DNA of 64,000 nt from Pagrus major (lineage: Eukaryota; Chordata; Actinopteri; Spariformes; Sparidae), in NCBI RefSeq assembly GCF_040436345.1, contig NC_133223.1, positions 31,339,493 through 31,403,492 of the forward strand, given 5' to 3'. The stretch's first letter is position 1, and the number at the start of each line of letters is the position of its first letter. Shown here piece by piece: positions 35,051 through 48,180 of this stretch. Position numbers and translations under genes: made by a program. The notes under the pieces were generated by a model, which did not search any database, was not told the origin of the DNA, and worked only from the letters and a program-made list of their open reading frames with translations.

Positions 35051-38000
35051 CGTAACAAGCACCCGTCTCTCAGTACTTTTGTATCTTCTGACTGAATCGC
35101 TTTAGTTTCTCTCGTCCTGTTGGTTCTTTCAAACATCTGCTGTGTTTTACCGTTTCATCGTGTTCACTTTCAGCTGTTTCAGGAGTCGTGTTTAGTCACT
35201 GCTGCTGAAAACACAACATTTCCTGTAATGCTGCCTCATAATTAAAGCTTTTAAAGCTTTTATTGTGAAGAAGTTATAGTAAATGAAACGTGTTTGTAAC
35301 TGAATAAGCGGAGCCACTTTGTTAGCGGTGATTCTTCAGTAACACTGCGGGGATCGAGACAAACGCGTTACTGTTTTAATTGTTTGCATTGATCGTTACG
35401 AGAGTGAGAATCACCATTTTTTACTCAAATTTAGTCACACAATCCCTCGGCTCTGTCTTCCCACACGCAAAAATCTAATTCTCCTCTCAGCCCTCAAATT
35501 TGTTTTGTGCCCTCTCGACTTTTTTGTCCTCAACACACTTCCATAATGCTCCAATGAGTCTGAGCTAAAGCTTGGAGCTCGGGTCATTTATGACAGATAA
35601 ATGTGTGGCTCTGTGAGAACCACACAGGTTAAATCTCAGACAGGCTTGGATGATATTTGTGATAATTTAACAGTTTAAAATCAAGAAACGATCATCCATT
35701 ACAATGAAGAACTTGTCTTGTATTAGTGTCTTTCAGATTAATAGATAAACGTGAAACTATTTGGAAATCTGCTTCTTGTTTAACTCGATGCCTGAGATCA
35801 GAAAATCACACTGCACTCAGGTCAAACCACTGGCTTAAAGGCTTTTCTCTGAGAAAAGACCCTGTGTATGGAAATGTGGGTAAAATCTGATTACCTCAGA
35901 GTGTTTTGTGTCTCCTCCGGCCTATCTCCAGACCTATCTTATTTCCCCTCTCCCTGGATAAACAGCCCATATCTCTGGCAAGAAGCCACAATTGATTGTT
36001 TCCTTCTTTCTCAAACCGCCGTGCCCCTTGTGACGGGATTCAGTCCACCCCCTCAGCCCAGAACAGTTCATTCACATTTAGCTGACAGATCGTGTGACCA
36101 TGAGGAAACTGGGAATGAGATGAAGCCTCGTTGTCTATTTTTTTTGTGTGTGTGTGTGTGTGTGTGTTAAAACTACAAATGACCAGAAGCTTTAACAAGA
36201 TTACTGAGGTCAGAGAGGATCAGTTACTGAGAAACTGTAGCTGTGAGGGAAACCATTCCTCCTCCTTAATGTTATTGGAGGACACACTCAGATTGTCCAT
36301 TTTCATGCATTTATTAAACACATTTTGTGGTTTTAGTCTAAACGGTCTGGGTTTAATCCAAGAAAAGAGAGAGCATCTGTGAGCTGTGCGTCAAAGTATC
36401 TATTAAAGAAATGTGTAGTTTGTTCTCTGCTGTCTCCTGAGGAAATAAAAAGACTGATAATCATTACATAAAGTGAGATGCTGAGCTTTAACAGGCTCAT
36501 AACATCCAAAACTGCAATATTGGACTATTGAGAAGAGGAACAGGTCTTCACACATAAATAATACAATACTAATGAATAATAAGTGTGTGTATGCCCTCTC
36601 TGGATTTGTCTTCTATAGATGTAAGGCTGCATTTCTTGTATATTTTAGAAGACTGAATGAATAATTTCCACAAGACTTCAGAGGAGGAAGTTCTGCGAAA
36701 GTGAAAGGTTTCAGTCACCATCGCAGTGTTAAAGGTTCGATCAGTGGGACGAAATGTGTTTGTTTTTTTAATCTAGTCGAAAGGAGACGGAGGTGTTATC
36801 ATGAGTCTGTGATACCTGGCTGAAGGACGCACGAGAGCAATATCAGCTCAACTCTTACTCTCGTTTTACCAAACACTGGCTCTTGAGAAGGTCTTTGCGT
36901 TTTGAGCAGACATGTAGGAGAGGACACACGAGGGGTGTTCAGTTGGCTGCAACCTGCAACCACATCGCTGGATGCTACAAACAATTTGACTATAAAAAGG
37001 AAAGAAGTTCTGTTTTTTTACTTTACTGTAATTCAAAGGTGACATTTATCGAACTTTATCATGAAGTGAGTGTTTTATTTGTGGGAACTTTTTAAAATAA
37101 ACCCAAATGAGTGGCATTTTATTATTAAAATGTATTAAATGTATTTTTGTTTTGTATCACAAATAGTATATAGCTCAACTTCTTTGAGTGTGAAGTAAAA
37201 CTGTTTTCAAAGTAGCTTCCCCAACACTGTGTACAGTGGGATATTTACCGTTTGTTAAAAATAATTTAAAAAATGTACCTTTTTTTCCCATTTTAGCATG
37301 TTTACAGTGTTTAACTTCCTCTGTGAAGCCTGTGAAATAGTCTTAAAATTATATATGTAAATGGTTGCAGTAAGCACAAGATGTCCAGGTATATTAATGA
37401 CACTAAACGCTGCACTGATAATGGGGACAGCTGCAGGAAGCACGCACACTAAAATGACAGATGTCCTTCGAACGTACCGCAGCATCTGTCGGTACCTTAA
37501 AAATTCTGGCATTGAAATTACATCACTTCAAGCTAAAAGTAATCCCTCAAACTGTGAGCAATCTCTTTTTATGTGAGCACTGCTCATTTTTGTTCAAACC
37601 TTGTTCAGTGTTCTCATCTACCGCACGCCGCACGAGGCGATACACATGGAGAAAAGTTGAGATTAGACCCGAATGGGGAAAAGGGCAGCGCAGCCTGACC
37701 CGCTCGGATGGAACAAGGCGACGAACTGTGTTCAATTTCCCATGACTTTCCAGATATGGGTTACAGCAGGTAACACGTTTAACACTCACATCAATCACAC
37801 TCCTCATGTTCGATTAGTGCCGTGCTTGTATGTGCGGATGGTCGCCAGCAGCCAGAGTATGTATGAATGTGTGAAGCGTTCCTACAAGTTCCTCTACATT
37901 GGCTTTCTCTGATTAAACAGCGGAAAAGTCCCACTGTGTGTGCAAACACATTTGCTCTTTCCATCAGCGAGCTCACATGTGGTCCCCTCTCTCAGGCTGA

Positions 38001-38802
38001 GAATAGATTCAGAGTTTGGGTAACTTCAGTGTAGAAAGTCGCCTCGAACCGCTGACAATAGTTTTTGTGTTACACCTACTCGAGCAGAGTTTGCCGTTTC
38101 TGCACACGTTGCCGTCGTCTGCTTGTCTGACATCACATCAGCACGCTCAAATCTTCTGACGTCTACCTGAATCTCTCCACACTGGACTGGCAGATGCAAC
38201 CTTTCCAACAAACCTTCTATGAACTTCCACAAATTGCATCAGCAGTCAGATAAAAATGCTTCCAGCTCTCGAAGTTAAAGTTATCCGATTGTGACAGAAG
38301 CACAGAGCTGATGCTGTTTCTCCAACACACTCAGCTGAGGCTTAAATGACTCTTTTTATACTGATAAGCAGAAAGCTTGACAGCATCATAGAAATCCATA
38401 TATTGATGTGTTTTTTATTAAGGAGTGTGTAAAATTGTTTTCTTGGACTGATAACACAAGAAGCACAAAAGTGAAATACTACAATGTAAACACAACAACG
38501 ACGAAACAAAGACGCAAGAAGACGTAAACAGACAGAGAGGGAGGCTGGAATGGGGAGAAAAGGCGTGTTAGTGTCTCGTATCTGCAGAGATCTTCTTATT
38601 TTCTCACTTTGTTGCTGCTCGGGACGCTTTACCGACCCAAAATGTGGCTGTTTGACGTCCTGGGAATGAGACTCAACAATCAACTGTTTTTGTGGTGCGT
38701 TCAAGAACAGCTGGGACAAATCCTATTGATTCTACCTTTAACTTTAATAGAATTATATTAATATGACGTGAGCTTCAGTTAGCTTTGACCACAAATGTCC
38801 TT
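35051..38802. other. non-coding with a short TG microsatellite
   Basis: Contains (TG)n at 36145-36167. Open frames at 37461-37807 and 38342-38719 overlap on both strands or lack any domain. No gene supported. Confidence 0.45.
36145..36167. repeat. (TG)11 microsatellite
   Basis: Uninterrupted TG dinucleotides following a T tract. Confidence 0.95.
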
Positions 38803-38893
38803 CAGGAGGGAGGCTTTTTACTCTGATACTCTGAGTACATTTCAGAGCCTGTACTCTATTACTTTTACTGGAGTAAATCAGTTGAATCAGTGG
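38803..38893 (+). repeat. dispersed repeat R2, internal fragment
   Basis: GATACTCTGAGTACATTTCA, then GAGCCTGTACTCTATTACTT, is nearly identical to the reverse complement of 47569-47665. No terminal sequence is retained. Confidence 0.65.
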
Positions 38894-39179
38894 TTGGGTT
38901 GAATAAATGCACTTTAAGGTCAATTTTCAGCAATTATCTAACTAACACTTGTCATTTTTCCTGGAAAGATCAGTGAAACAATGACTTTATTATTAAAGTT
39001 TCTGCTTGATGAACTAATGGTTAATGGGCCAGTTATTTCAGTATTAAACACGACTCACATCATCTCGATGTATCGCTGGGGTTCAGCCACACAGCTTGTT
39101 TCTCACCCTGTTATTTTCTTTTATAAGCACATATCAACCACTCACATCCCTCCAGAAGGCTCCTACTGAAGATTGCTCA
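38894..39179. other. non-coding, nothing recognised
   Basis: Nothing supported. Confidence 0.5.
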
Positions 39180-39565
39180 TCAGGCCTGCAGCCTCGCTGT
39201 CGTCTCTCCGGTCACAATACGAGCCTTTGAACCAGTGACGCTCGTATCACAACCCCCAGACCGCTCTGTGAGACACGGCGGATTTAAAATCCATCTCCCC
39301 ATACCAAAGCTGACATTGCTCTTCCTGCTGCCCTGACAGCACCACTACAGCTCGCCTCACACCTTATTAACTGTAAGCAGCATCCTCAAAGGAATCCCCG
39401 GGGTCACAGACAGGGTTATTTACCACACCTGTCACCTGGCTCAAAGGCTTTTGTTGTCGCCGCAGCAACTTCTGAGCCGCCAGATGGAACAATGGAGCAG
39501 CAACATGCCTTTGGAGGGGACGGTTGTAGTTCATTAGGCTGCTCAGTAACCTTTTAACCGGGAAA
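39180..39565. other. candidate conserved non-coding block
   Basis: Unique, GC-balanced sequence with SOX-type words (GCTTTTGTTG near 39448, GAACAATGG near 39487) and E-box words (CAGATGG, CACCTG). The longest minus-strand frame has no domain. Enhancer-like by texture only. Confidence 0.25.
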
Positions 39566-42500
39566 TACATGTGAGGGATAAAAAAGAGATGTTAAGACCG
39601 TGTGCAACAAGAAAAGTCGACACGGCAAACACTGCTTCACATCAGGCCCCAGTCCAGTTAGAAATCTCACCAGTCTGTCCACTAATGCTGCGTTTTTTTT
39701 CTGGGAACTTTACAATGTTAACGTTTTTTTCCTCCGTCTTTTCTTTTTGGCCGATGATCATGCAGATCGGACAGATGATTTGGACAAATTGGAGCTGCCT
39801 TAGCCATCTGATGTTACTTTAAAACGGTGCGCATCAAAGTGCTAATTGCCAGACCTCATCACTTCTGGAAATTGGTGCTAATTAACCTTCAACCTGCCGT
39901 GACCCACTTTTCAAACAGTGTTACTTCAGACCTTAAAGTGCTTTTCTATGAAGTTGGCACTCTTTGTTCCTCCTCTCTAGCGCTGGGCCCTTTCATTTCT
40001 ATTTTCCCTCCGTCCGTCAGATGCCCTCGGCCTTTCCTTCCTTTCCACATCACCTCACCGCTCCTCCCGTCACCCGTCGCCACTTCTCTGCCTGCATCCA
40101 AAATCTCCACCCTCCAGACTTGCGCCTGAGCCCTCACGGACCTCAGGACGTGTTCACTGTCATCACGTCAAGTCTGCGAGTACATGAGACTGCAAGGTAA
40201 ATATAATCCACTGATAGACAGGCCTAAAGAGACTACAAAAATACAATTAGCTTACTTCTAGAACCTTTTCTTTTACATTTCTGTATCCTGATTTGGTAAA
40301 ATTTTGTTTCTAGCCTTGAAGATTCAAGTAACGTTTGAATTAAGTAATTATTTTACACATTCATAATAAGTTCGATGGCGTCACGTTCATATCACTGAAG
40401 TCCACTCCCCAAACAAACTCTCTGGAAGTGTGCAGAAAGTCAGCTTGAAGGATGAATTGTGGGTTTGGACAGCTCTCAAGACTCATGCGAGTCTGCAAGT
40501 GCGGTGAAGTTTGGACATTTGGATGCAGTCCAAGTGTTCCCAGTGCACAACGCCACATGGAAGCAAAAAAAAAAAACAAAAAAAAACATGGCTGACAGTG
40601 ACAAATTTGTTTTCTTTGGAAAGTATGTACACACAATTAAACTCCCAGCAGCCACCTTGGATATATGAACAAAAACAGAGGAGGGAAAACGACACATGAG
40701 GGAACAGACGCCATTTTACATTTTATTTTGTGCGACTTCAAAAAAAAAACTCCACCCCCTCCTCAAGGGTGCTGCCATTGTTGAGTGTTGTTGTTTGAGT
40801 GACATCTCAATGTACTTCTTTTGAATAAGAGGTCAGAAATGTTCAGGATCCAGGAAAGAAAAAAGGAGCGTTCTGGTCTTTTAATGAGATTTACTGACAA
40901 GAAGAAAAACGCTGTGTAACACCAGCTCTATCCTCCATTACTGTCAGATAATGATTATCCCTGTAACAAGTAATCCTATTTGGCGTTATTACAGTTGATA
41001 TGTGACGTCCCATCACAGCCTTTGTTTGGAGAGCACAGCTATAGCTTCTTGGAATGGCTCACTAAGGTCAGCTTGACCATCTGCTCGTCCGCGTCCTAAA
41101 TGTGTACATTTGGCAGCAGAGCAGCGCTGACACTCTGCCTCCTGGAGATATTCAAAAACCGCCTCCGCCCTATCTACAACATCGCTCGCCAAACATATTA
41201 GCATTCTTATGCAAATACGATCCTCTCTGCCAAGGATATTACCTCTGCCGATTCTGCACAGGTTGTGGAGAATAATTAAACATTCTGTTAGAAATTATGG
41301 TGCAGCTTCAGGATCGTTAGATGAACCATTAGAGGGTTTGTATTTACAGTGTCCCTCTCTCTCTCTCTCTTCAGGCGATGCTTTGGGACGGTTACCAGCG
41401 GCCACATTAGGGGTCACATTAAGATTCACGCTAAGTTGATTCTGTGCTTATCTCGTTTCCAAAGCGCACGCATCAGCATCATCTCCGGCTTTCTAAAAAG
41501 GGAGATAATCTTGACGAAGATGAAAGAGGCGGTGATGAGGAGAATATGACAGATATGCTCTATTTTCTTCTACTTCTTCATGTCCTGATTGCTCTCTGCT
41601 GCAGGAGGAGAGGAACCATCCAAACCCTCCTTCAGCCTCCTATCACCCTCCATATCTCTGCCTGTCTCCTTGATACGTCCTCCCAGACTCTATCTTATCC
41701 ACTTCTATACAGCCCTCAGACTTCAGCCTCTTTTATCTCCGCTCTCCTCCCCTGACTCGATCTTTCCTGACTCCTCCAAGTTCAGCCCCTAAAAATGATA
41801 AAAAACAAACCCAACAACCTTGATGTCCTGGCTCCACTCTTCAGCTTGACCATGCTCTTTGTAGTTTCACTGAAGGAAAATCGACATCGCAAAAGATCAG
41901 ACAGAAGCAAAGCCTTTGTGGCGTGACAACTTTAATTTTGACAGATGCCGTTTCCTGCAAAGCCCCTTTTAAAATCTAAATAAGGAGGCTCTGCTGTTGG
42001 TAGCTAATGTGTAATTATGATTTCAGCATTCACAACTCATTTAGTAACAAAATGTTTCACGCCTTTGAGTCAAAGCCTCAGAGTGCAAACGATTTCTTTC
42101 AAGAAGTGTGCTCTAAATCAACTGTGAAACTCTTTTTATCCCGTTTATCACGACTCCAAAACCCTAACCCAAATGTTATCAAGATAAAACAGGTTATTAT
42201 TTATGCAGTTATTTAAATGAAAGTGTGGCTGCTTTGAAGATATCGAGTCAAGGGCACTTGAGAGGGACGCCGCATCAACAACAACAACCTCTGAAGTTGG
42301 ACTTTATGAGGAGGTAGTTAACTTTAACAGGGATGCCAGGCAGCCTGCACTGAGGTATAACACCGCAATATTAAAAGGATAACTCAGCTTTAGTACCAGT
42401 TGTGTCTCATTTTTGTGGGTTTGGCCCGGCTCGCTGTTTCCCCTGGTGTCACAGTGTTTGTGCTGTGCGAAGCTAACCGGCTGCTGTCAGACGCTTAAAG

Positions 42501-44494
42501 GCAGACTGTGCAGGATTTGTTGGTTGCTGTTATAACAAACTCCCCGCCGTTAGCGAGAACAAAGCACTGAATCAAAGAAATAAAAATGGTATTTTTCTGA
42601 TTGTTTTATGGAGGTTGCCTTCTAAAGCACAACTATACGCGACCGCACCTCCAGACAACTGTCCAGAGTTTGTGTGAAAGCAGCCAAAGTGTGATCAGCA
42701 AGATGACGTGAAACAATCTGCGTCTCATCGGGAACTGCTTGACAGCGTGGCGTGGTTCAGATGTGACGGCCGGCGAGAGAAGCAGCTGTAAAACATTAGT
42801 TTCAAAACAACAATGGCAGCTTCCCAAGAGGTTACAGGGCTGCTACAGCATCAGTTAAATGAGAACTGGAGAAGTTATGTCATTAAGAGCAGAGCAAATA
42901 ACGACACTGAAGGCTTTTCTTCATGGAAAAGATGTTTTTTTTTCCTCCTCTCCAGACTGGATTCATCAAGAGTTTGATTCGCCAGCTGCCCCTGCTGCTG
43001 GCAGCGCTCTTAAAGTTAAAGTTAGCCTGTGATAGACGCTAAAAGACAGATGGTTCATCCAGTGTCCCCAGTAAGAGGTTATTAAGATAGCATCTCTATA
43101 CACATTTATGAATAAAATCTCCAGATGCCCAGGTGATTTAAACCATGATCATCACTGACCATGATTATTGACTTGGCCACGCTTATAATGACCCCGATTG
43201 CTGCGGTGGGGAACGTCACAGAACATCTAATCATAAAAATGGACCCGCTTCACTGATACATCTCACTCCAGACTAAATTGAACGCTTTCACTGGGTGGTA
43301 ATTTCACATTATTTTGTCTTTAAAGCAGCAACTTATTTATTTTCTCTTCTCTTTATTTGAATATTTGGTGTTGAAGTAATCAAAAAAAAACAACAGTAAT
43401 CAAGTTTCTTTCCTTTAATATTATGGCACTTGGATTAGTTTTTAGTAAGTACAACCTATGGAAAGTATCCCTCCCAACCTTGCTCTGTGTGTGTGCATGT
43501 GTGTGTGTAGCCCCGCCCTCGGTCAAACAGACACACAGCTCTTTATGACAGAGAGCAGAGGACAGAGATGTAACCAGGTTTCTACGTTTTCCGATCTTGC
43601 GCCGTTATTGGCTGTGAGCTACAAACATCCTGAATTCAACAACATGATAAGAAAATTACAGGCAGGGATTACACAAGTCTATAAATTGGTTTTATGAGTA
43701 TCCTGCACAGTATACGTCTAACACGATACACAACCAGAGCATCACTGCCTTCTGTCTGTTCACTGTTCGGATTTCTTTAAAACCATTTTGAGCTCTTATG
43801 ACTGAGAACAGCGAGAACCACATTCAGCAGCTTCCTGGAAACATGTCTGTTCTCCCCTCGGCAGGAAGACAATCTGTCTATTTTTTCACACTTTGGGACA
43901 GGTAGTTTAGAGGAGAGGTGAAATGTGTCAATGCACTAAAATCCATTAGGGTACATCATCTGAAATAGAGGCTGGTGTATGTGGTGAATGACAAGAAGTT
44001 GTGACTGATTTTCAACAAACAGAGTTGAAACTGTCAGATTAGACTTGGAAGGAATCGCATGATTACAGATAATAGGGCAAATTGTTAATCAGCAGATTAC
44101 AGTGTTTTGTTGGGGCGACTAATGTGATTTTTGTGATAATCTTGCTCAAATATTTGGCATAATTTGAGAAGTCATGCTGCCTCGGGATTTAGCACAAAGA
44201 GAGATTGTTCAAACATGTAAACCAGTGGCAAAGACGTATTTTAATATAGGTTATACATGAATATGTGTTGTACATGTTTTTCTGCAGCATATCCTGCGTT
44301 TGTCTGGACTGTCGGTGTTTGCACGTCATAATTAAGCCCCAATTCCAAAAGATGTTCATGAACGGTCGGGGTGAAATATTAGGATGTGAAGGCCCTGAAC
44401 CAACAGCAGCAGCAGTGGAAATTTGTGAAAAGAAACATCTTTGATCTGAAGCTGCTGGAAGTGATATATTTTGATATAATAACTATTAAATAGC
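39566..44494. other. non-coding, nothing firm
   Basis: Contains A-rich runs (40565-40588 and 40740-40749), a CT run (41355-41371) and an imperfect TG run (43486-43509). No gene, RNA gene or clear repeat boundary recognised. Confidence 0.45.
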
Positions 44495-44790
44495 TCTATA
44501 GAGTGTTTGGTTCATGCAGTCAAAGAGAAAAGAGGTAGAGACGGTCCTGTCTGCAGACAGCAGGATCATCCTGTTCTGGTATCAACACCGGCAATGGCAG
44601 AACTGGGTAAGCTACCAAACCTAGCGCTCCCTTTGATGGCTCAAACTACCAAAACAGGCCGAGTGATGAAGACAAGAAAGACACAAAGAGAGCTGCCTGA
44701 AAAAAAGACAGGAGTTTTGAAAGTGTGGTGACGTAGAGAGGAGGGAGCGGCTCGCTCACTGCAAAACAGACGCCTACAGTAGCTTTAATA
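44495..44790 (+). repeat. dispersed repeat R5, copy 2
   Basis: Block order matches 26480-26825, ending in the shared GTGACGTAGAGAGGAGGGAG. It lies about 165 bp upstream of an R1 copy. Confidence 0.55.
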
Positions 44791-44954
44791 AACAGCAACG
44801 CAGCAGTTTATTTTACAGGTGTGTCATTTTCTACAAATTTCCATGGAGGTTTCCTCAAAAATGACTATGTAATGAAGCAATAAGTGTGGGGGGGAAGAGA
44901 CAGCATGTGCAGAACACTAATAATTAATCAGTTCGTAGATTAGCTAAACATTTA

Positions 44955-45310
44955 TAAGAGTAAGCATCCAACATGTATAAAAATATGGGGAAAAAAAATA
45001 AGTTAATATGTCTAATAACAACTGGACCCTTGTTGTATATTTTGTTGAGCTGTGTTCTGACATTATCCCAAAACACTTCCAACGATTTTAAAACTCAGAA
45101 AAAGACCAATTTTATTCAAAGTAACACTTATTATTTCATCACCTGTCACCTGTTCAGGGAGAGTCAGAGAGCAAGAAACAAGTCGGCGAACGTGACTAAA
45201 CATAACACGACTTTGAAAATAAGACTTTGAAACAGTTTGTCTGTAAACATCTGAGTCACGCCAGACAGATTTTCATCAGCGATGGTGTTTGTTGAACAAT
45301 GAAACAGCTC
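44955..45310 (+). repeat. dispersed repeat R1, plus-strand copy
   Basis: TTGTATATTTTGTTGAGC, CTGACATTATCCCAAAACAC, AGTCAGAGAGCAAGAAAC, GTCGGCGAACGTGACTAAAC and CAGATTTTCATCAGCGATGG run in the same order as in 17950-18365 and 60940-61110. Confidence 0.65.
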
Positions 45311-45969
45311 CCGTGATCCCGTATTACTTGATTCACAGCGGAAATTACACTCGGTGATTAGGAAGACAACAGGTCTTTCAAGGATGTTCCTCTAATGTCG
45401 TCATTATGAGCCAGTGTAGCGATTTCCCTGACGAGGAGTCGATATTCTTTAACGCTTGTGTGATGTTCATGTCTTTGTTGGTCAGCCAGTGTTCAGGGGA
45501 CTGATGGACCTGCTGCATTATTGAGTTTTTAAAATCAATACAGCCATAATAATATATGTCAGAATACATAACAGATGTATACTTCATCCCAGTTATAAGC
45601 AATATAGACAGCATATATGGTTAATAGTTGCCATTTAGTTCTTTAAGATCACATTTATGATTAAATTTAATAAAGAAAAAACAATTATAAATCAAGATAT
45701 GGAATGAAAAAAGAAATAAAACCAGATGTTTCATCACTATTAATGTTTATTTCCTTGAACATAAAGTCCTGGCAGGTACGCAGGTGAGTATGTAAAGAAT
45801 TTATGCATTGAGACAAAATCAGGAAGTCATGAGCTGACGTAGCAGCAACTATTTAAAAACATGAATAATTTGATATAGTATCGATTTTCAGAATTTGATT
45901 TTGAAAATGTGCAAATCTTGCAAACAAGGTGAAGAATGAATTTCCATTTTTATTGTGACTTTGTGGGCG

Positions 45970-45970
<1 letters not shown>

Positions 45971-46001
<31 letters not shown>
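45971..46001. repeat. (CAT)10 microsatellite
   Basis: Uninterrupted CAT trinucleotides. Confidence 0.95.
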
Positions 46002-46002
<1 letters not shown>

Positions 46003-46739
46003 GATTAGCTGCTTATATTTAGGAATTGGCAGACGTGCAGGAAAGCGACGCCTCGCAGGCATCCTGTCTTTGCACCTATTCTTCTAATCGACTTGACCTT
46101 TCCGACGTGTCAGACGGTCGCTCCTCGGCTGCTTTTGTTTTACACCAACAGTGGCGATAAGCCTGTTTGCAAATTATGCAGCAGAGCCAATCAGTATAAT
46201 GACACTTTTTTTTTTAGCTGTTGAGCAGACTGACCTTTAGGCTTTTGTCAAACATGTGAAAGCCTTTTTTTTTTTTTTTTTTAAATGCACTGTCACTCAC
46301 ATTAAACGACGTTCCCGTGTTCCTGCAGTCCGCTTTCAGCCGGTCGTCTTCAGATTGATGTGCGTTTCGATATTACAGCAGCGAAGTGTGTCAGCCTTCA
46401 TCCTGTGATGGGGACTCACTCCACTGAGCTCACATCAGCTTTCTGGCCTGTTATTAAAGATAAAAAGATATTACTCTCCTCTGTGACCAGCAATCACTGC
46501 AGCATATGTGTCATTAGCCCTCAAATGAATCAGGACATTGGCTGTGTGTAGCGAAAAGCGATGGCGATTTGGGCTCCAAGAGGAAATGCTCTGTCAAATC
46601 GATCCGCCTGCTGTGACATATCAGTATTTAACCTTCCTGCAGTCTCTTCGGATGGTGCCTGCACATCATTTTGCACACGGTGCTGCTGCTCTGGACATTA
46701 AGTCCACCCACTCCTGAGACCTTTCACCTACACTGCTGC

Positions 46740-46760
46740 AAAAAAAAAAAAAAAAAAAAA
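46740..46760. repeat. A21 mononucleotide tract
   Basis: Uninterrupted run of A. No retroposed gene body recognised upstream of it. Confidence 0.95.
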
Positions 46761-47555
46761 GTGAAGCTTATGAAAAAGTATGGAAACACTCAGCAGATGC
46801 ATCTCGCTGCTTATAGACTCGAGTGAATCGCTTTTTCTTTCAGGTTGCAGGTTCATGCAGAGGTACAAGAGTCAAAAGAGTTCAGAGGGGAAGGAAGATG
46901 CAGAGAGAGTGACATCTGTTGGACGGATGAAGAACGTCACGCATGATGTGTTCCTCAAAAGGGATTTTTAAAAAAGGTAGAAAACAAACAAGAGACAATT
47001 TTAAAGAAAATCTTAACCTGCATGATTCTGCAGAGAAATTTCTCCAGTCCCTGAACGCAGCACACAAGAAATAATTTCCAGCCACAACACCGTCAGGCTG
47101 TTGACAAAAAAATCCTGTCAAGTTAAATGTCGATGTCACCGGCTTGATTCGTCCTTGCCTGCTGGAAAACAATGTCACACACAAACACTGGCCCTGTGTG
47201 CCAGCTTTTTCCCCAAATTGACTTCCTGTCAGGAGGATAACATTATTTAAATGCAGATTTCCACCTGGTGTTGTTGCTGTATTGTTTGACTTTCAGTAAG
47301 ACCTGATTACCTCCATGGGAGCGGCTCTCCTCCTCCATTTAGATGAGGCTATTCCAGCTAGTTTGTCATTCACGACGGAGACATCAAATTGTTGAAAACA
47401 GGACTTTAATAATGGATCTCCAAGGACCGGAAATAACAAGAAAACTGGCGAGCTGTATTCTGATGTAATGGGGATAACTTTATTATGAATATATGACATT
47501 TTTCTGACATCTGAAGAGGACAAATTTAAAGATATACCACATCTCCAACAATATG

Positions 47556-47722
47556 CAGAGGCGTCACCTGAAGTACTGATTCAACTTCTTTACTCCAGTA
47601 AAAGTAATAGAGTACAGGCTCTGAAATGTACTCAGAGTATCACAGTAAAAAGTCTCCCTCTGAACCTGAAACATCTACTTAAGTACAGTTAAGTATTTGT
47701 ACTTTGTTACTTCCCACCTCTG
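47556..47722 (-). mobile_element. short R2 element with CAGAGG ends
   Basis: 167-bp unit bounded by CAGAGGCGTCACC on the left and GTTACTTCCCACCTCTG on the right, giving inverted CAGAGG termini. The flanks ACAATATG and ATTATACG agree at 5 of 8 positions, weakly compatible with a decayed 8-bp target duplication. The interior matches 38803-38893 in reverse complement at roughly nine bases in ten. Confidence 0.55.
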
Positions 47723-47992
47723 ATTATACGGACACCTGAACATGTGAGTGATGAATATTTCATCCATGGGCAGTAACTTCCCACAAGATTTTGGTACCTG
47801 CTTGATTTTCTCCCGTTCATCCAGAAAAACACATTTTCGTCTCTGTAGTTTCACAGCTTATCAATCTGACAGTTGCTCTTGAATATTTCAACACTTTGTG
47901 ATATATTTCCCCAATTTTCTCCTCATATGTTTAAAACTCTACACGGAGTCTCACAAACAACAACTTTGCAGTAGTTTTGCAAAGATATTCTT
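47723..47992. other. non-coding, nothing recognised
   Basis: Nothing supported. Confidence 0.5.
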
Positions 47993-48180
47993 AAAGGAAA
48001 AGTTCTCCCAAAGATAAAAATTCAGTCATTATCTCCTCACCTCCACGCTGATGGAAAGTCAGGTGAAGTTTCGTAGTCCACAAAACATTTCTGGAGCTTC
48101 ACAGCAAAACAGCATCGCAGCATTCTCCTAAACAACTGAAGTAGCTGGAGACTTGTTTGAAATGAACCAGCGGAGAGTGA
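47993..48180 (+). mobile_element. fragment of a common percomorph MITE starting AAAGGAAAAGTTCTCCC
   Basis: AATTCAGTCATTATCTCCTC, CTGATGGAAAGTCAGGTGAA, CCACAAAACATTTCTGGAGC and GCAGCATTCTCCTAAACAAC are in the order of a miniature element I recall as abundant in percomorph genomes. It is close to the remembered consensus, so probably younger than the other repeats here. Confidence 0.6.

Larger units (their letters stand above)
45311..47555. other. non-coding with simple repeats
   Basis: Holds (CAT)n at 45971-46001, a T19 tract at 46265-46283 and an A21 tract at 46740-46760. No gene recognised. Confidence 0.5.

Noticed and set aside
38342..38719. 125-codon minus-strand open frame
   Set aside because: Low-complexity translation without a domain, with AT-rich flanks and no exon signals.
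45971..46001. Possible CRISPR-like or tandem array
   Set aside because: It is a simple CAT trinucleotide run; there are no spacers and the DNA is eukaryotic.
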